This document shows, piece by piece, positions 1 through 9,541 of a stretch of 26,291 bases of DNA. The translations under genes and the position numbers were made by a program. Within the stretch, counting starts at the first letter, position 1, and each line of letters opens with the position of its first letter. Source of the stretch: Silene noctiflora (lineage: Eukaryota > Streptophyta > Magnoliopsida > Caryophyllales > Caryophyllaceae); NCBI GenBank assembly GCA_009801015.1, contig VHZZ01000001.1:539685-565975 (forward strand), given 5' to 3'. The notes under the pieces are model-generated. The model was given only the letters and a program-made list of their open reading frames with translations. It was not told the origin of the DNA and did no database searches.

Positions 1-616
1 TAAAGAAATATGAAAGAGAGTAATTAATTAATATAAGTAGGAGAGAGATTAATTAAATAAGTATGAAGAATGTGGTGGGGTCTATCTAAATAAAATATTT
101 TTCAAGTCTAAAAAATCATTAGCCAATAAGAATGCAAGAAATGATTTATGTCTAAAATGATTTCATTTATTTTAAGGGAAATAATAAATATAACCCAATG
201 AGTTGTATTTAAGAATTTAATATCCTTCAAAATTTGGTTTTAATTTAAAAATTAGTGCAATTAATGCATGTATTAAATATTTATTTCCTTTTTTAGTTCC
301 TTAAATACATCCCGTTAGTCACAACTTACTTTGTGTAAATTGATAATATGAGTTTTCTAACGGTTATTGTGAGGTCGTTTTACATAAGAATTTGTGTAAA
401 CGGGTTACTTTAACGATTTTTAAGAGTTTGTTTTTATGTAAGAGCTTGTTTAATTTAAGTTTGTCAAATGCACCTTGTGAATGTGTGCTAGACTGTAAAT
501 ATTAGTGATAATAATATTTTGTATTTACATATATAATTGATTTTCATATTATAATCTAATTTCTTCATTTTAATTATTAAGTCTGAACATTTTCTTTTGG
601 TTTATGATTGTCACAG
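1..616. other. AT-rich sequence upstream of first visible ZIFL exon
   Basis: No open frame resembling the missing N-terminal part of the transporter is visible here, so this is most likely an intron of that gene, though it could be the boundary of a truncated copy. Around 300-480 it carries degenerate ACATAAGAATTTGTGTAAA-type sequence that resembles the decayed GTCTCAC-type repeats seen elsewhere in the window. No RNA gene or clear promoter was found. Confidence 0.5.
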
Positions 617-3600
617 CTTTGTCAATATCATCCATCTTTCCCTTCCTCTATTTCATGGTATGCACATTTTCGTCTATATCGAAGAGGTTTTAACCTAGTG
701 GTTAAACTGTCACGGTTCAAATCCCCGGCCCCCTCCCCTAAATAACGTACTGTCCTTGCGCCTCATTCGACACTAAAAAAAATCATATGCATCTTTTTAT
801 TCACTATTATAATTTTCTTGGTTTATGGATCTAATTATTGTATGTGCATGTTTAATTAGATTAGGGATTTCCATATTGCAAAACGAGAAGAAGACATTAG
901 TTTCTATGCAGGCTTTATTGGTAAGAAGAGTTATCCTTCTTTCTACCTTAAACTCTTGTATTAGACCATTTGATAATAAGTTCAGCGCAAAGACTTCAGA
1001 GAGACGGTCTCTCATTAAGTTGTCGAGAGGAGTAACCCTTTAATTATTGACCGTGGCTCAAAATTTGTCGTAGACTGTGACCATTTTCATTAGGAAACCA
1101 TTTTACGTACCTGACCCGAATCCCGAGTGACTTTTTGTATAGTTGCAAGTCTAGTGAGTAGCATTTAGCTATCCATTTTACAGAAGCTGATACATTTTTC
1201 CTATGCTAAAGGGTGTTCACTCTTGGTTGGGAGGTTTTTAACTTCATTTCTCTGGGGAATTGTGGCTGATCGCTATGGCCGAAAGCCTGTCATGATAATA
1301 GGCACAATGGCAGTGTAAGTTCCTTACATTTGATCTGCCCTTCATCTTGGAATCGACATTGGATCAGTTCGATTTACAGAATTCAGTATCTGTCATTATC
1401 TGATGGACTGATGGTACATTCGTTTATGTCGGCTTTTAGACTTGTATTCAATGCAACGTTTGGACTGAGTAAGAGCTACTGGATGGCAATTACTTCAAGA
1501 TTCCTGCTTGGAGCTTTAAATGGAGTAGTTGGACCAATGAGGGTAATGCTTACTGTCATATTATGTATAAGACTGTCTCACAGGGGAGTTACTCTTCTTC
1601 TAAAAGTTGGCTTCTTTTTTTAATGGGCAGGCATATGTCACCGAAGCTTGTCGTAAGGAGCATCAAGCTCTTGGCGCCTCAATGGTATGTGTACAATATT
1701 TGTCTGGAAAATGTGTTTGTACTCGACTTGACATACTAATCATTCGGGTTGGGATCGGATCATCACAATGGTTACTGGTCGGGTTAATAAGATATGAATA
1801 TATGATAATGAGTATGATGTTACCGAATCTCAGTCACGACCTGTGTTGGTTTGTTAAGATTTTTAATGTATTGAGTAGCATATCTTGATTGTTTCAGATA
1901 ATGTCAGCCTGGGGGCTTGGTTTGGTAATAGGCCCGGCAGTTGGTGGTTTTCTGGCACAGGTGCATTCGTCTTCTGTTTTGTCATTCTGCATCATAATTC
2001 TGTTTGAGCTGTATTTTGAATTTCCAATTTACATTTCCACAGCCTGCAGAAAAATTCCCGAATGTATTTTCACAGGAGTCGATTTTTGGGAGGTAATTAG
2101 AGTTCTTCTTGCCCTATTACATCATGTAATTAACCGTATTTCATATTTCCAAATGCGACATAGCATGAATTCTTAATGGTTCTCTCGAATGCAGGTTCCC
2201 TTACTTCTTAGCATCTATGGTGATATCAATCTTCGCTTTATTTGTGTTTGTTATCTGCTTTTGGCTGCCAGTATGTTCTTTATATATTACTCCGTACACA
2301 GAACTGATTGTGCCCCTTACCGCGCTGTAGGTGAATGCTACCTGCTACTGATCAGTAAACTGTTGTTGCAGGAAACCCTGCACTCGCATTCTGTAGAGGA
2401 TAAACTTGGATTTAATGATGTTGAAAAATCGCAAAGTACCGAATCAAAAACCTCCAATTCCTTGCTCACACTTCTCAGAAACTGGCCTTTGATGTCAATG
2501 ATCATTGTGTTTAGTATCTTTCAGATGCATGATACAGCATATAGTGAGGTACTTTGATGAGGATATTCATCTTGCTAATTTAGTTCTAGAAAAACAGTTT
2601 TGTCGTTACGTCCTCTTACGTTTTTTAACAGATGGGTAAGGCTGAATAACCGACAGACTAATCTCACCATAGGCGCCTAGGCGGAATCCTTGAAATTACA
2701 GTTTCCAACCATATATGTTTATTTGAAGTTAACTGATTCGCAATCAAGATTAAATGTGAACATTTGATATTTTCGACTAGGTATTCTCATTGTGGGCGGT
2801 GAGTCCTAGGTCATTAGGAGGATTGAGTTTTTCAACTGACAATGTTGGCCAAGCTCTTGCAGCAGCAGGTACTCCGAGCATTATTCTGATGACTGTTTTT
2901 CAGCCTCGACTATATAGTTAAGATATCTAAGTGACAAGGGTGCTCAATGATCGTAGGGATTGGTATGTTAATGTGTAACCTACTTCTGTACCCGGTCGTA
3001 GGAAGATCTCTAGGACCGTTGACAATCACTCGTGCTGGAGCGGTAATCTCTCGACACTGATAAAACTTCAGTTTGAGTTTTGATCTCGGAATTAGTGATC
3101 GCAATTTGACACTGATACTCTTGCTTTCTATGTGAAGGTTCTTAGTATACTTCTGATGACTTGTCTCCCTTTCACTACTAAATTAAGTGGCGTAACTCTC
3201 ACACTAGTGATCGATCTTGCTTCTATCCTGCAAAATATTTTCGCAGTATGTATTTTAATCTGTTTCAAAAGCTTATTTCATCCATAATATCGGATGTCAG
3301 TATGATATTACTGAAATTAGTACCACCTGACTCGCAAAACCAGTGTAGTTTCTGATTTTTATAACCTCTGATTTTGGCAACAGTGTGTGATCTCAATAGG
3401 ACTGTTTCTCCAGCAAAATAGAGCTGTGGTAATATTTCCTTTCGAACGTGGGTTTCTGTGGCTTGCTTTTATGTCATTCATTGAGCTATATAATTTGAAA
3501 TGGGTTTCGGTTAAATTGTTAAACCAGAGTCAAGAACAAAGAGGAGCAGCCAATGGAATTGCTCTAAGCATCATGTCGCTCTGCAATGCAATTGGACCTG

Positions 3601-4168
3601 CCATTGCTGGAACAGTGTAAGTCTTCTCTATCTTCCTCATTTACGCGAATTTACTACATGCTATGTAACTCGGATACCTGTCCAACTCTGCTGACATTTA
3701 CAAGTTCATGAAAAATACTCTGCTGACATCGAAAGCTAACCATCTGCAGTCTTTCTTGGGCTCAATCGCGCCAGAATGCTAGTTTTCTTCCAGGTAACAC
3801 CTTAACTTATGCATAGTTTAAATCTCGGTTATAACTTATGCATCAGCTGTAACAGAAATCTGATAAAAAACGCATATCTAATGACCAACAGTAACATGAG
3901 CTAGTTCATGCGCCACCTGATTACAGTTTCTACGACATTTGCCTTAATCTCGGAATTAATCTTTGTCGCTTGATTTTAGTCATTACACAATAAATACAGT
4001 CGATACCGCCTCGACAACTAATGCCATGATGCTAACTAATTGAGTAACTGGTACATTTTACTTGCAGGGAGTCACATGGTTTTCTTTGTACTAAATATGG
4101 TGAAATTCATAGGATTACTGATGACTTTCAAGCCGTTTTTCGTTAAACCAGCTCAAGAGTTCGATTAA
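617..4168 (+). CDS. ZIFL: Zinc-induced facilitator-like (ZIFL) MFS transporter, 5' end outside the window
   Basis: A multi-pass membrane carrier of the major facilitator superfamily. Characterised plant ZIF/ZIFL proteins sit in tonoplast or plasma membrane and act in zinc/nicotianamine, potassium or auxin-related transport; the substrate here is not known. Sixteen exons join in frame with GT..AG borders: 617-657, 860-920, 1212-1314, 1440-1542, 1631-1684, 1898-1960, 2043-2092, 2195-2270, 2372-2548, 2781-2868, 2957-3042, 3138-3245, 3384-3428, 3528-3616, 3750-3793 and 4068-4168, ending in TAA. They give 428 codons. MFS motif A is seen as WGIVADRYGRKP (exon 3) and the antiporter motif C as GLVIGPAVGG (exon 6); a charged central loop follows ETLHSHSVEDK; the C-terminal half has RGAANGIA. 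Family members are roughly 450-490 residues, so about 40-60 N-terminal residues, including the usual Cys-rich start, are missing to the left. No internal disruption was found, so the visible part looks functional. Confidence 0.88.
680..784 (+). repeat. tRNA-derived SINE relic in a ZIFL intron
   Basis: A box-A-like TAGTGGTTAAACTG (about 696-709) is followed by a good box B, GGTTCAAATCC, and the segment ends in CACTAAAAAAAA. This is the layout of a plant SINE with an internal RNA polymerase III promoter and an A tail. Flanking TATGCACATTTT (about 659-670) and TATGCATCTTTT (about 786-797) look like a decayed target-site duplication. It is much shorter than a full tRNA plus body, so it is a small or truncated copy. 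It lies wholly in the intron between the first two visible transporter exons. Confidence 0.6.
999..1013. repeat. GAGAGAC/GTCTCTC perfect palindrome in a ZIFL intron
   Basis: A 7-bp stem on each side of one G. The GTCTC core recurs as stem-loops at 25200-25226 and 25298-25329, suggesting decayed members of one foldback repeat group, though this copy has little else in common with them. Confidence 0.4.
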
Positions 4169-5242
4169 ACTCCTAAATTTGGCCAACATTGTTACAGTAG
4201 TCGATTTATAAGGGGGCTAGTAGGCGCGCTCATCTCGCGCCACATTGAAATTATAAAGGCTTAGGTGTAAACTCCTAAATTCCTGCTCCGCGACTATTTG
4301 GCTATATGTTTCCTGGAAATTAAACTACATGTGCAAAAATATTATTCTAAGACAATGTAATTTTGGATGCTTTGTTAATTCTTTGGCATTAACAAAAAAT
4401 TCTTGTGTACTCCGGGAAGACCGTCCTCCTGACACCTAAAGGCAATCCACCAAATGAAATATTATAAAGGCTTAGGTGTAAGGAGTACGGACGTATCAAC
4501 CTCGATGTTAAGCATAGGTAAGCTTTGCTCCCCTAATTTTTACATCAAGATCCGCCACAGTAGCAACCTACAAGATTTCCGAGTCCGTCATGGTCAAAGG
4601 TACAAGTGAAATTAGTTATGTGGCTAATTCATCTGAGTTAAATAGTACAGAGTATTATTACTTTCTTTAAATAATTCTTACATAATTATATATTTGGTTC
4701 AAAAATTCAATATATTACTTTATTTAAATAATTCGTAAGTATTTGGTTCGAAAATTCAATATATTAATGTAATAAAAGGTTGGTCCAATATTGCTTGTTC
4801 CAGCAACGAATCATTACTAGTTTTATCGACATTTACACCTCATAAAATGCTCAAAACAAATCATGTTTAAATGAGATTATCAATTATTTACGAGTGAATT
4901 ATAGATCTCGCAATTAAATAATTTGTAGTTTTATACTCGGTATGATATTTATGATAATTAAATATGTAACCTATTTTGTGACATATAACTTCATAGAACA
5001 TAATTCGTAATAATAAATAGTTTAATAAATTTAAGTGCAATGTTAATTAAATTACATACAATGTCATTTGTCCAAATTACACATACTTGAGACGTTTTTA
5101 AGCTGAATCGCCAAATAAATTAACTTCGATATCATTTTGGATTAGCCAAATAATTTTTCGATCATTTTCTATTAGTGTTGTATTAACAATTTAATCGAAA
5201 TATACACACATTTCTACAATTTCCTTGGTGAAGGGTATAATA
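4169..5242. other. Intergenic region between ZIFL and the acyltransferase
   Basis: It holds the 3' UTR of the transporter and the promoter of the acyltransferase; both genes read rightwards. Two direct repeats are visible: a 21-bp exact repeat at 4250-4270 and 4461-4481, and TAAACTCCTAAATT at 4166-4179 and 4268-4281. A degenerate tandem lies at 4658-4763. No coding sequence was recognised. Confidence 0.6.
4658..4763. repeat. Two-copy AT-rich tandem repeat
   Basis: Units at 4658-4714 and 4715-4763 share TTACTTT, TTTAAATAATTC, TATTTGGTTC and AAAATTCAATATA in the same order. The first unit has about 8 extra bases in the middle. It lies about 480 bases upstream of the acyltransferase start, in its probable promoter region. 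Confidence 0.7.
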
Positions 5243-6609
5243 ATGGAAGTGAAAATTAAAAATTCTTGTATTATTAAACCGGCTAAGCCAACATGTGAGG
5301 GACTATTCCCGTTCACTGATTGGGATCAAACTGGCATGATCACCCATATACCAACGGTTTACTTTTACAAACCTTCTGACGATTGGATCGCATCTTCAAA
5401 GTCTATAATGAAGACTTTGAAGGAATCACTAAGCCATGTTCTAGTCCATTTTTACCCATTAGCTGGTCGGGTTAGGTGGATAGGAAAGGGGAGGCTTGAG
5501 CTAGTGTGCAATTCAATGGGAGCCGAACTCATAGAAGCTGAATCTAATGGCGAATTGAGTGATCTAGGTGATTTCGCTTCTCAAACTCATCAATTTCATG
5601 ACTTACTTCCGTTTGTGAATTATGATAAACTTGAAGAGTTGCCTTTGATTATAGGACAAGTTACTTTTTTTCGATGTGGTGGCATTTGCTTAGGGGTAAC
5701 CATATCACATTTGGTGGCCGATGGCCAGAGTGCACTCCATTTCATGAGAGAGTGGGCTAGACTTGCTCGAGGTGAGCCACTAGAAGAGACTCCCTGCATT
5801 GATCACAACATATTACGAGCTCAAGGTAAGAAAAAGGTCCAAAATTTTTATGATAAACATTCCGAGCTTAGACCTCCACCTCTAATTATTGGTAAAGAAA
5901 ATAACCGAGAAGAACGAATTAAACCCACCGGTGTGACAATTCTACCCCTAGATAAAGACCAAGTCAAAACTTTAAAATCACAGGCCAACCGCGAACCTAA
6001 TAACCATAAAGATCGACCTTACTCCAGATATGAAGTCGTGGCAGCTCACGTGTGGCGAAGTTCATGCAAGGCGCGTAAGCACCTAGACAATCAACCAACA
6101 TGTTTAGGGTTTTCAATAGATGTCCGAAGTCGCCTACATCCGCCATTACCACCCAAATTCTTTGGTAACGCGATCCTAGATGTCGTGGCCCCGGCTAATG
6201 CAGGGGATGTCATGGGTCAACTCTTAAGCGACACTTGTGCTAAAATAAGAGAGGCACTTGATAAAGTCAACGATGACTATGTCTGGTCCAATATCGAATA
6301 TTTCTATAACCAACCCGACCTAACCCCTTTCCAAGACCTTCATGGACGTATGTTGAATAATGGGATCGATGGACCGTATTATGGTAACCCAAATATCGGT
6401 GTTATTAGTTGGTTAACCTTACCAATATATGGGCTCGATTTCGGGTGGGGCAAAGAAGTATATATGGGTCCGGGTACACATGATTATGATGGAGATTGTT
6501 TGATACTACCCGGGTCTATAAATGATGGGTCGGTCAAAGTTGCTTTGTGCTTGCAATTGGCCCATATGGATGCATTTAGGAAACACTTTTATGAGGATGT
6601 TTGTTTATG

Positions 6610-6610
<1 letters not shown>
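5243..6610 (+). CDS. BAHD acyltransferase, spermidine/shikimate hydroxycinnamoyltransferase-like
   Basis: A 455-residue cytosolic enzyme of the BAHD family, which moves acyl groups from CoA thioesters to alcohols or amines. Catalytic HXXXD is HLVAD (residues 156-160) and the structural DFGWG motif is at 399-403, both intact and at normal spacing. The N-terminal WDQTGMITHIPTVYFYKP and FYPLAGR resemble spermidine hydroxycinnamoyltransferases (SHT) more than classic HCT, so N-acylation of polyamines is possible; the acceptor cannot be settled from sequence. The open frame runs further upstream through TTG and GTG codons, but the first ATG is at 5243 and begins MEVKIKNS, the normal family start. 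There is no intron. The stop codon is followed within one base by a 43-base T run. Neighbouring genes are unrelated in function. Confidence 0.92.

Positions 6611-6611
<1 letters not shown>

Positions 6612-6654
<43 letters not shown>
6612..6654. repeat. Poly(T) run of 43 bases
   Basis: An uninterrupted T tract starts one base after the acyltransferase stop codon. Read on the other strand it is poly(A), so it could be the tail of a minus-strand retroelement, or simple slippage. The base count in the source assembly may not be exact. Confidence 0.9.
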
Positions 6655-6655
<1 letters not shown>

Positions 6656-7194
6656 AGAGGTATAATACAAAGAATAATGTAATTAGGTTATACTTTAGTT
6701 ACTTTGCTTATTATTAAGATTAAACATTTTTAAGATTTGTTAAGCTAGATATAAAAATTAATATTTTTAGGCAAGTTTGATCACGAGGAAGTTATATTTA
6801 GGGTAATTATAACAGTTTTCTAACAAGTATTATGTAGCCCGATTTTGAAACAATGATGGCCACTTCTAAATAAGCGTTTTTTTCTCCAAGGAGGTTATTA
6901 CTTTATCCTATTTTGTACGGAGTAACTCGATAAGTTGGTCCACGACTCCAAGTACTCCTATCATATGGTCCAAAGCAATGTTTCGAACCTCCATCTCTAT
7001 ATTAGTTGAGAAAAAGCTATTCAAAGTTATAATTTTGCAGATGTCAATTAACTTAACTAGTAAAATTATTTATTAAATAAAACAAGTAAAGTTATATACT
7101 TGATCAAATCATACTAATATTTGGTAATGTGATTTTCTTTACATGAAAAAAAACAAAGCTACTATTATGGATAAGCCAACCCACTAAAATCATG

Positions 7195-7390
7195 TTCTTT
7201 CTAACTTAATTTCAGATCATTTCAAATTAGATCAGTTCTATTTAATTAAGTTATGTTCAACTTCAGTCAATTATGTTCTACTCACATCTTCACAAAATTA
7301 ACTTTCACTTCAGTTGCATTCAATTTACCTAAACTCCACTCAATTAAGTTCATCTCAATTCTATTCAATTCAGTTTAGCTCGTTTCAGTC
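7195..7390. repeat. Degenerate TTCAATTCAGTT low-complexity tract
   Basis: Words such as CAGTTCTATT, TTCAACTTCAGTCAATT, CACTCAATTAAGTT and ATTCAATTCAGTTTAGC recur without a fixed period, as expected of an old, decayed simple repeat. Confidence 0.55.
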
Positions 7391-7501
7391 GAAAAAAATA
7401 AGGTAAATTTCTGAAAAACTAAATTAAAATCTACACGAGTAATTGGCTACACACTAAACACAATTATATTACTCATAAAAATTCCAAACTAAATCGATTT
7501 A

Positions 7502-7502
<1 letters not shown>

Positions 7503-7541
<39 letters not shown>
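7503..7541. repeat. (AT)n microsatellite
   Basis: Near-perfect TA alternation of about 19 units, followed by ACCGG. It is likely length-polymorphic. Confidence 0.9.
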
Positions 7542-7542
<1 letters not shown>

Positions 7543-8560
7543 CCGGTGGTATGATCCGCACAAATAGGACTATACATCCAGATGTATATGAGTATCGTAC
7601 ATCCAATATAAATCTAATTGAGCTTATATACAATTTTTTTGAGCTTTTAAATATTTTGATTTACAATTTAATTTTTGAAGTGTTAAAATTAAAATCTTGC
7701 TGAGTTTATATGTATTATTTTGAGTTTCAATATAATATTTTGAATTAATTTTTTTTATAAAGGCGATTAAATTATTTCTAATAAAACTCGTAAAATGTAC
7801 ATATAAGCTCAAATCATTTGCTATAAAGTTCCAAATTTATACTATCAGAAGTATACAACTGGTTATATCCCCGATAACTAAAACGTATAAATGACATAAT
7901 CTTTATCACACTCTAAAGGAGGATTGAGTTGAATAACTTGAATCCCTAACTTTAATCAAATCAATTGCTTTTCTCAGAAAAAAAAAATCCCCCTTTCTCT
8001 CTCTCCTTCTTCAACTCCCTCTCTTCCAAATTACTCCAATTTGCACAAAATCCAAACTTTTCAACCCAAACAAACCAAATCCCTCTTCTCTCTCTTACTT
8101 TTTTCAATTTTTATTTTATTTAATTTCCCCATTTTTCAAAAATCCCCAAATTTTTTTACTTAATTGTTACAAGCTTTATCAAGCTCAAATTTGCAAAATT
8201 AAGAACAACCCTTGATTTGATCCATCATTTTATTGCATATTTGAAGTGGGTTTTGTAAATTATTTTGTGGGTATTTAAAAAGTTTTGATTTTGACCTACT
8301 TTAATCACTTTTTATTATTCGTTATCATTGATTTTTGAGTTCAAAATCATCTGTCAAAAAAGAGGGATTCATGATTATAACGTCCCTTTTAATATATGTT
8401 TCAAAGTTTAGAGATTATCGAATTTTTGATTTGTGTATTTTCCTTGTTCATTGAAAAAAATCCAATCTTTTCTGTTTTTGGTGGCTCAATTTATGTGAAT
8501 TTTCATCAGTTTTTGGGTATGCAATCTCTGACTCTTTTGTTTATCTGTAGAATGTTCATA

Positions 8561-8649
8561 CTCCCTCCGTCCCGATCATTTGTTTACGTTTTTATTCTTT
8601 CTAGGACGTATTATAATTAAAGGTAAACAAATGATTGGGACGGAGTGAG
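8561..8649. mobile_element. Stowaway-like MITE, copy 1
   Basis: Terminal inverted repeats CTCCCTCCGTCCCGATCATT / AATGATTGGGACGGAGTGAG bound an 89-bp element, preceded by the TA expected of a Tc1/mariner-type target. Subterminal GTTTAC / GTAAAC also pairs. It has no coding capacity and lies in the probable leader intron of the MYB-CC gene. Confidence 0.85.
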
Positions 8650-8923
8650 TGCTACTTTATTTGTTCATATGAAGTGACAATGTTGTGGGCTTTGTATGAT
8701 CAATTCTTTATTTGGATAGTTGTTATGGATATAAGTGTGTCGGTTGATAATAGTTTGCTCAATTATGGTAAATGTTATCTTTGTTGGGTATGTTTTAGTA
8801 ATTTAGTACGACGAATAAGCTGGTAACTGCAAGTTGCATAAGTTTTGTTTAGATGGATTGATACCATTTTTGGTTACCGGATTCGATTAGTTATCTACGA
8901 ATTCAAATGACAACGGATTGTGG

Positions 8924-9016
8924 CTCCATCAGTTCCATTCGTTTTTTTTACCTTTTTTGTTCTTTGTGAGTACTAGTATTTTAATCAAAGTAAACAAATG
9001 ATCGGGATGGAAGGAG
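8924..9016. mobile_element. Stowaway-like MITE, copy 2 (diverged)
   Basis: The left end CTCCATCAGTTCCATTCG is decayed; the right end GTAAACAAATGATCGGGATG and GAAGGAG is clear and followed by TA. The interior TTCTTTGTGAG...TATTTTAATCAAAG matches copy 3. It is 93 bp long, also in the leader intron. Confidence 0.75.
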
Positions 9017-9541
9017 TACTCGTATAATTTTACCGAATTATGCTTTGGTAACATTATCTTGTTTTCTTATTACTTGCCATTGTCAAGAAATTTGAATTTG
9101 TGCCTAGGTGGTGTTACTAAGGTTAGAAGGATTCGAGTTGTCATCATGTTTTTTTCGTGTAGCGAGTATGGATGATCACTCAATGTGAAATGATGAAATC
9201 TAGTAATGTAGTGTTGGAAGGGTTTGATGTGAATGATGGCCTCTAGTTGTGTTTGTTGTTCTAGGCTTCTAGAGTCCTAGTTAGAGAGATAGGAAATTAG
9301 GAATTTGGATCATGTAGAATTCAACTAGGCAAAGTTGTAAAATCTGGTTCGAGCTTATGTAAACCGAAGACGTGTGACTTTCGTACATTTATTGTTAATA
9401 TGAGTCTTTCCGAAAATGAGATATACATTTAGTATGTTACTATGTTTTGAGGTGTGAGATTTAAATGGTTCTCAAGGTGTCAATACGTTTTAATGTTGCT
9501 TTGTTGTTTCGTTTGTTTGGATATTGTAGTGACTTCAAAAT

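Larger units (their letters stand above)
6655..7984. other. Intergenic AT-rich region upstream of the MYB-CC gene
   Basis: No gene was recognised. It contains cryptically simple sequence around 7195-7390, with many degenerate TTCAATTCAGTT-like words, and an (AT)n microsatellite at about 7503-7541. The right end should include the promoter of the MYB-CC gene; a TATA-like CGTATAAATG is near 7884 but its use is unproven. Confidence 0.5.
7985..9541 (+). promoter_or_regulatory. 5' leader and probable leader intron of the MYB-CC gene
   Basis: A CT-rich stretch (about 7989-8110, with repeated CTCTCT and CTTCTTC) resembles a plant transcript leader. Just before the start codon is a T-rich tract ending TATTGTAG (acceptor at 9528-9529), leaving 12 bases of leader before ATG at 9542. 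A leader intron of more than 1 kb therefore seems likely. Its donor is not fixed; GTAAATT near 8255 is one candidate. Two MITE copies sit inside it. Confidence 0.5.
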
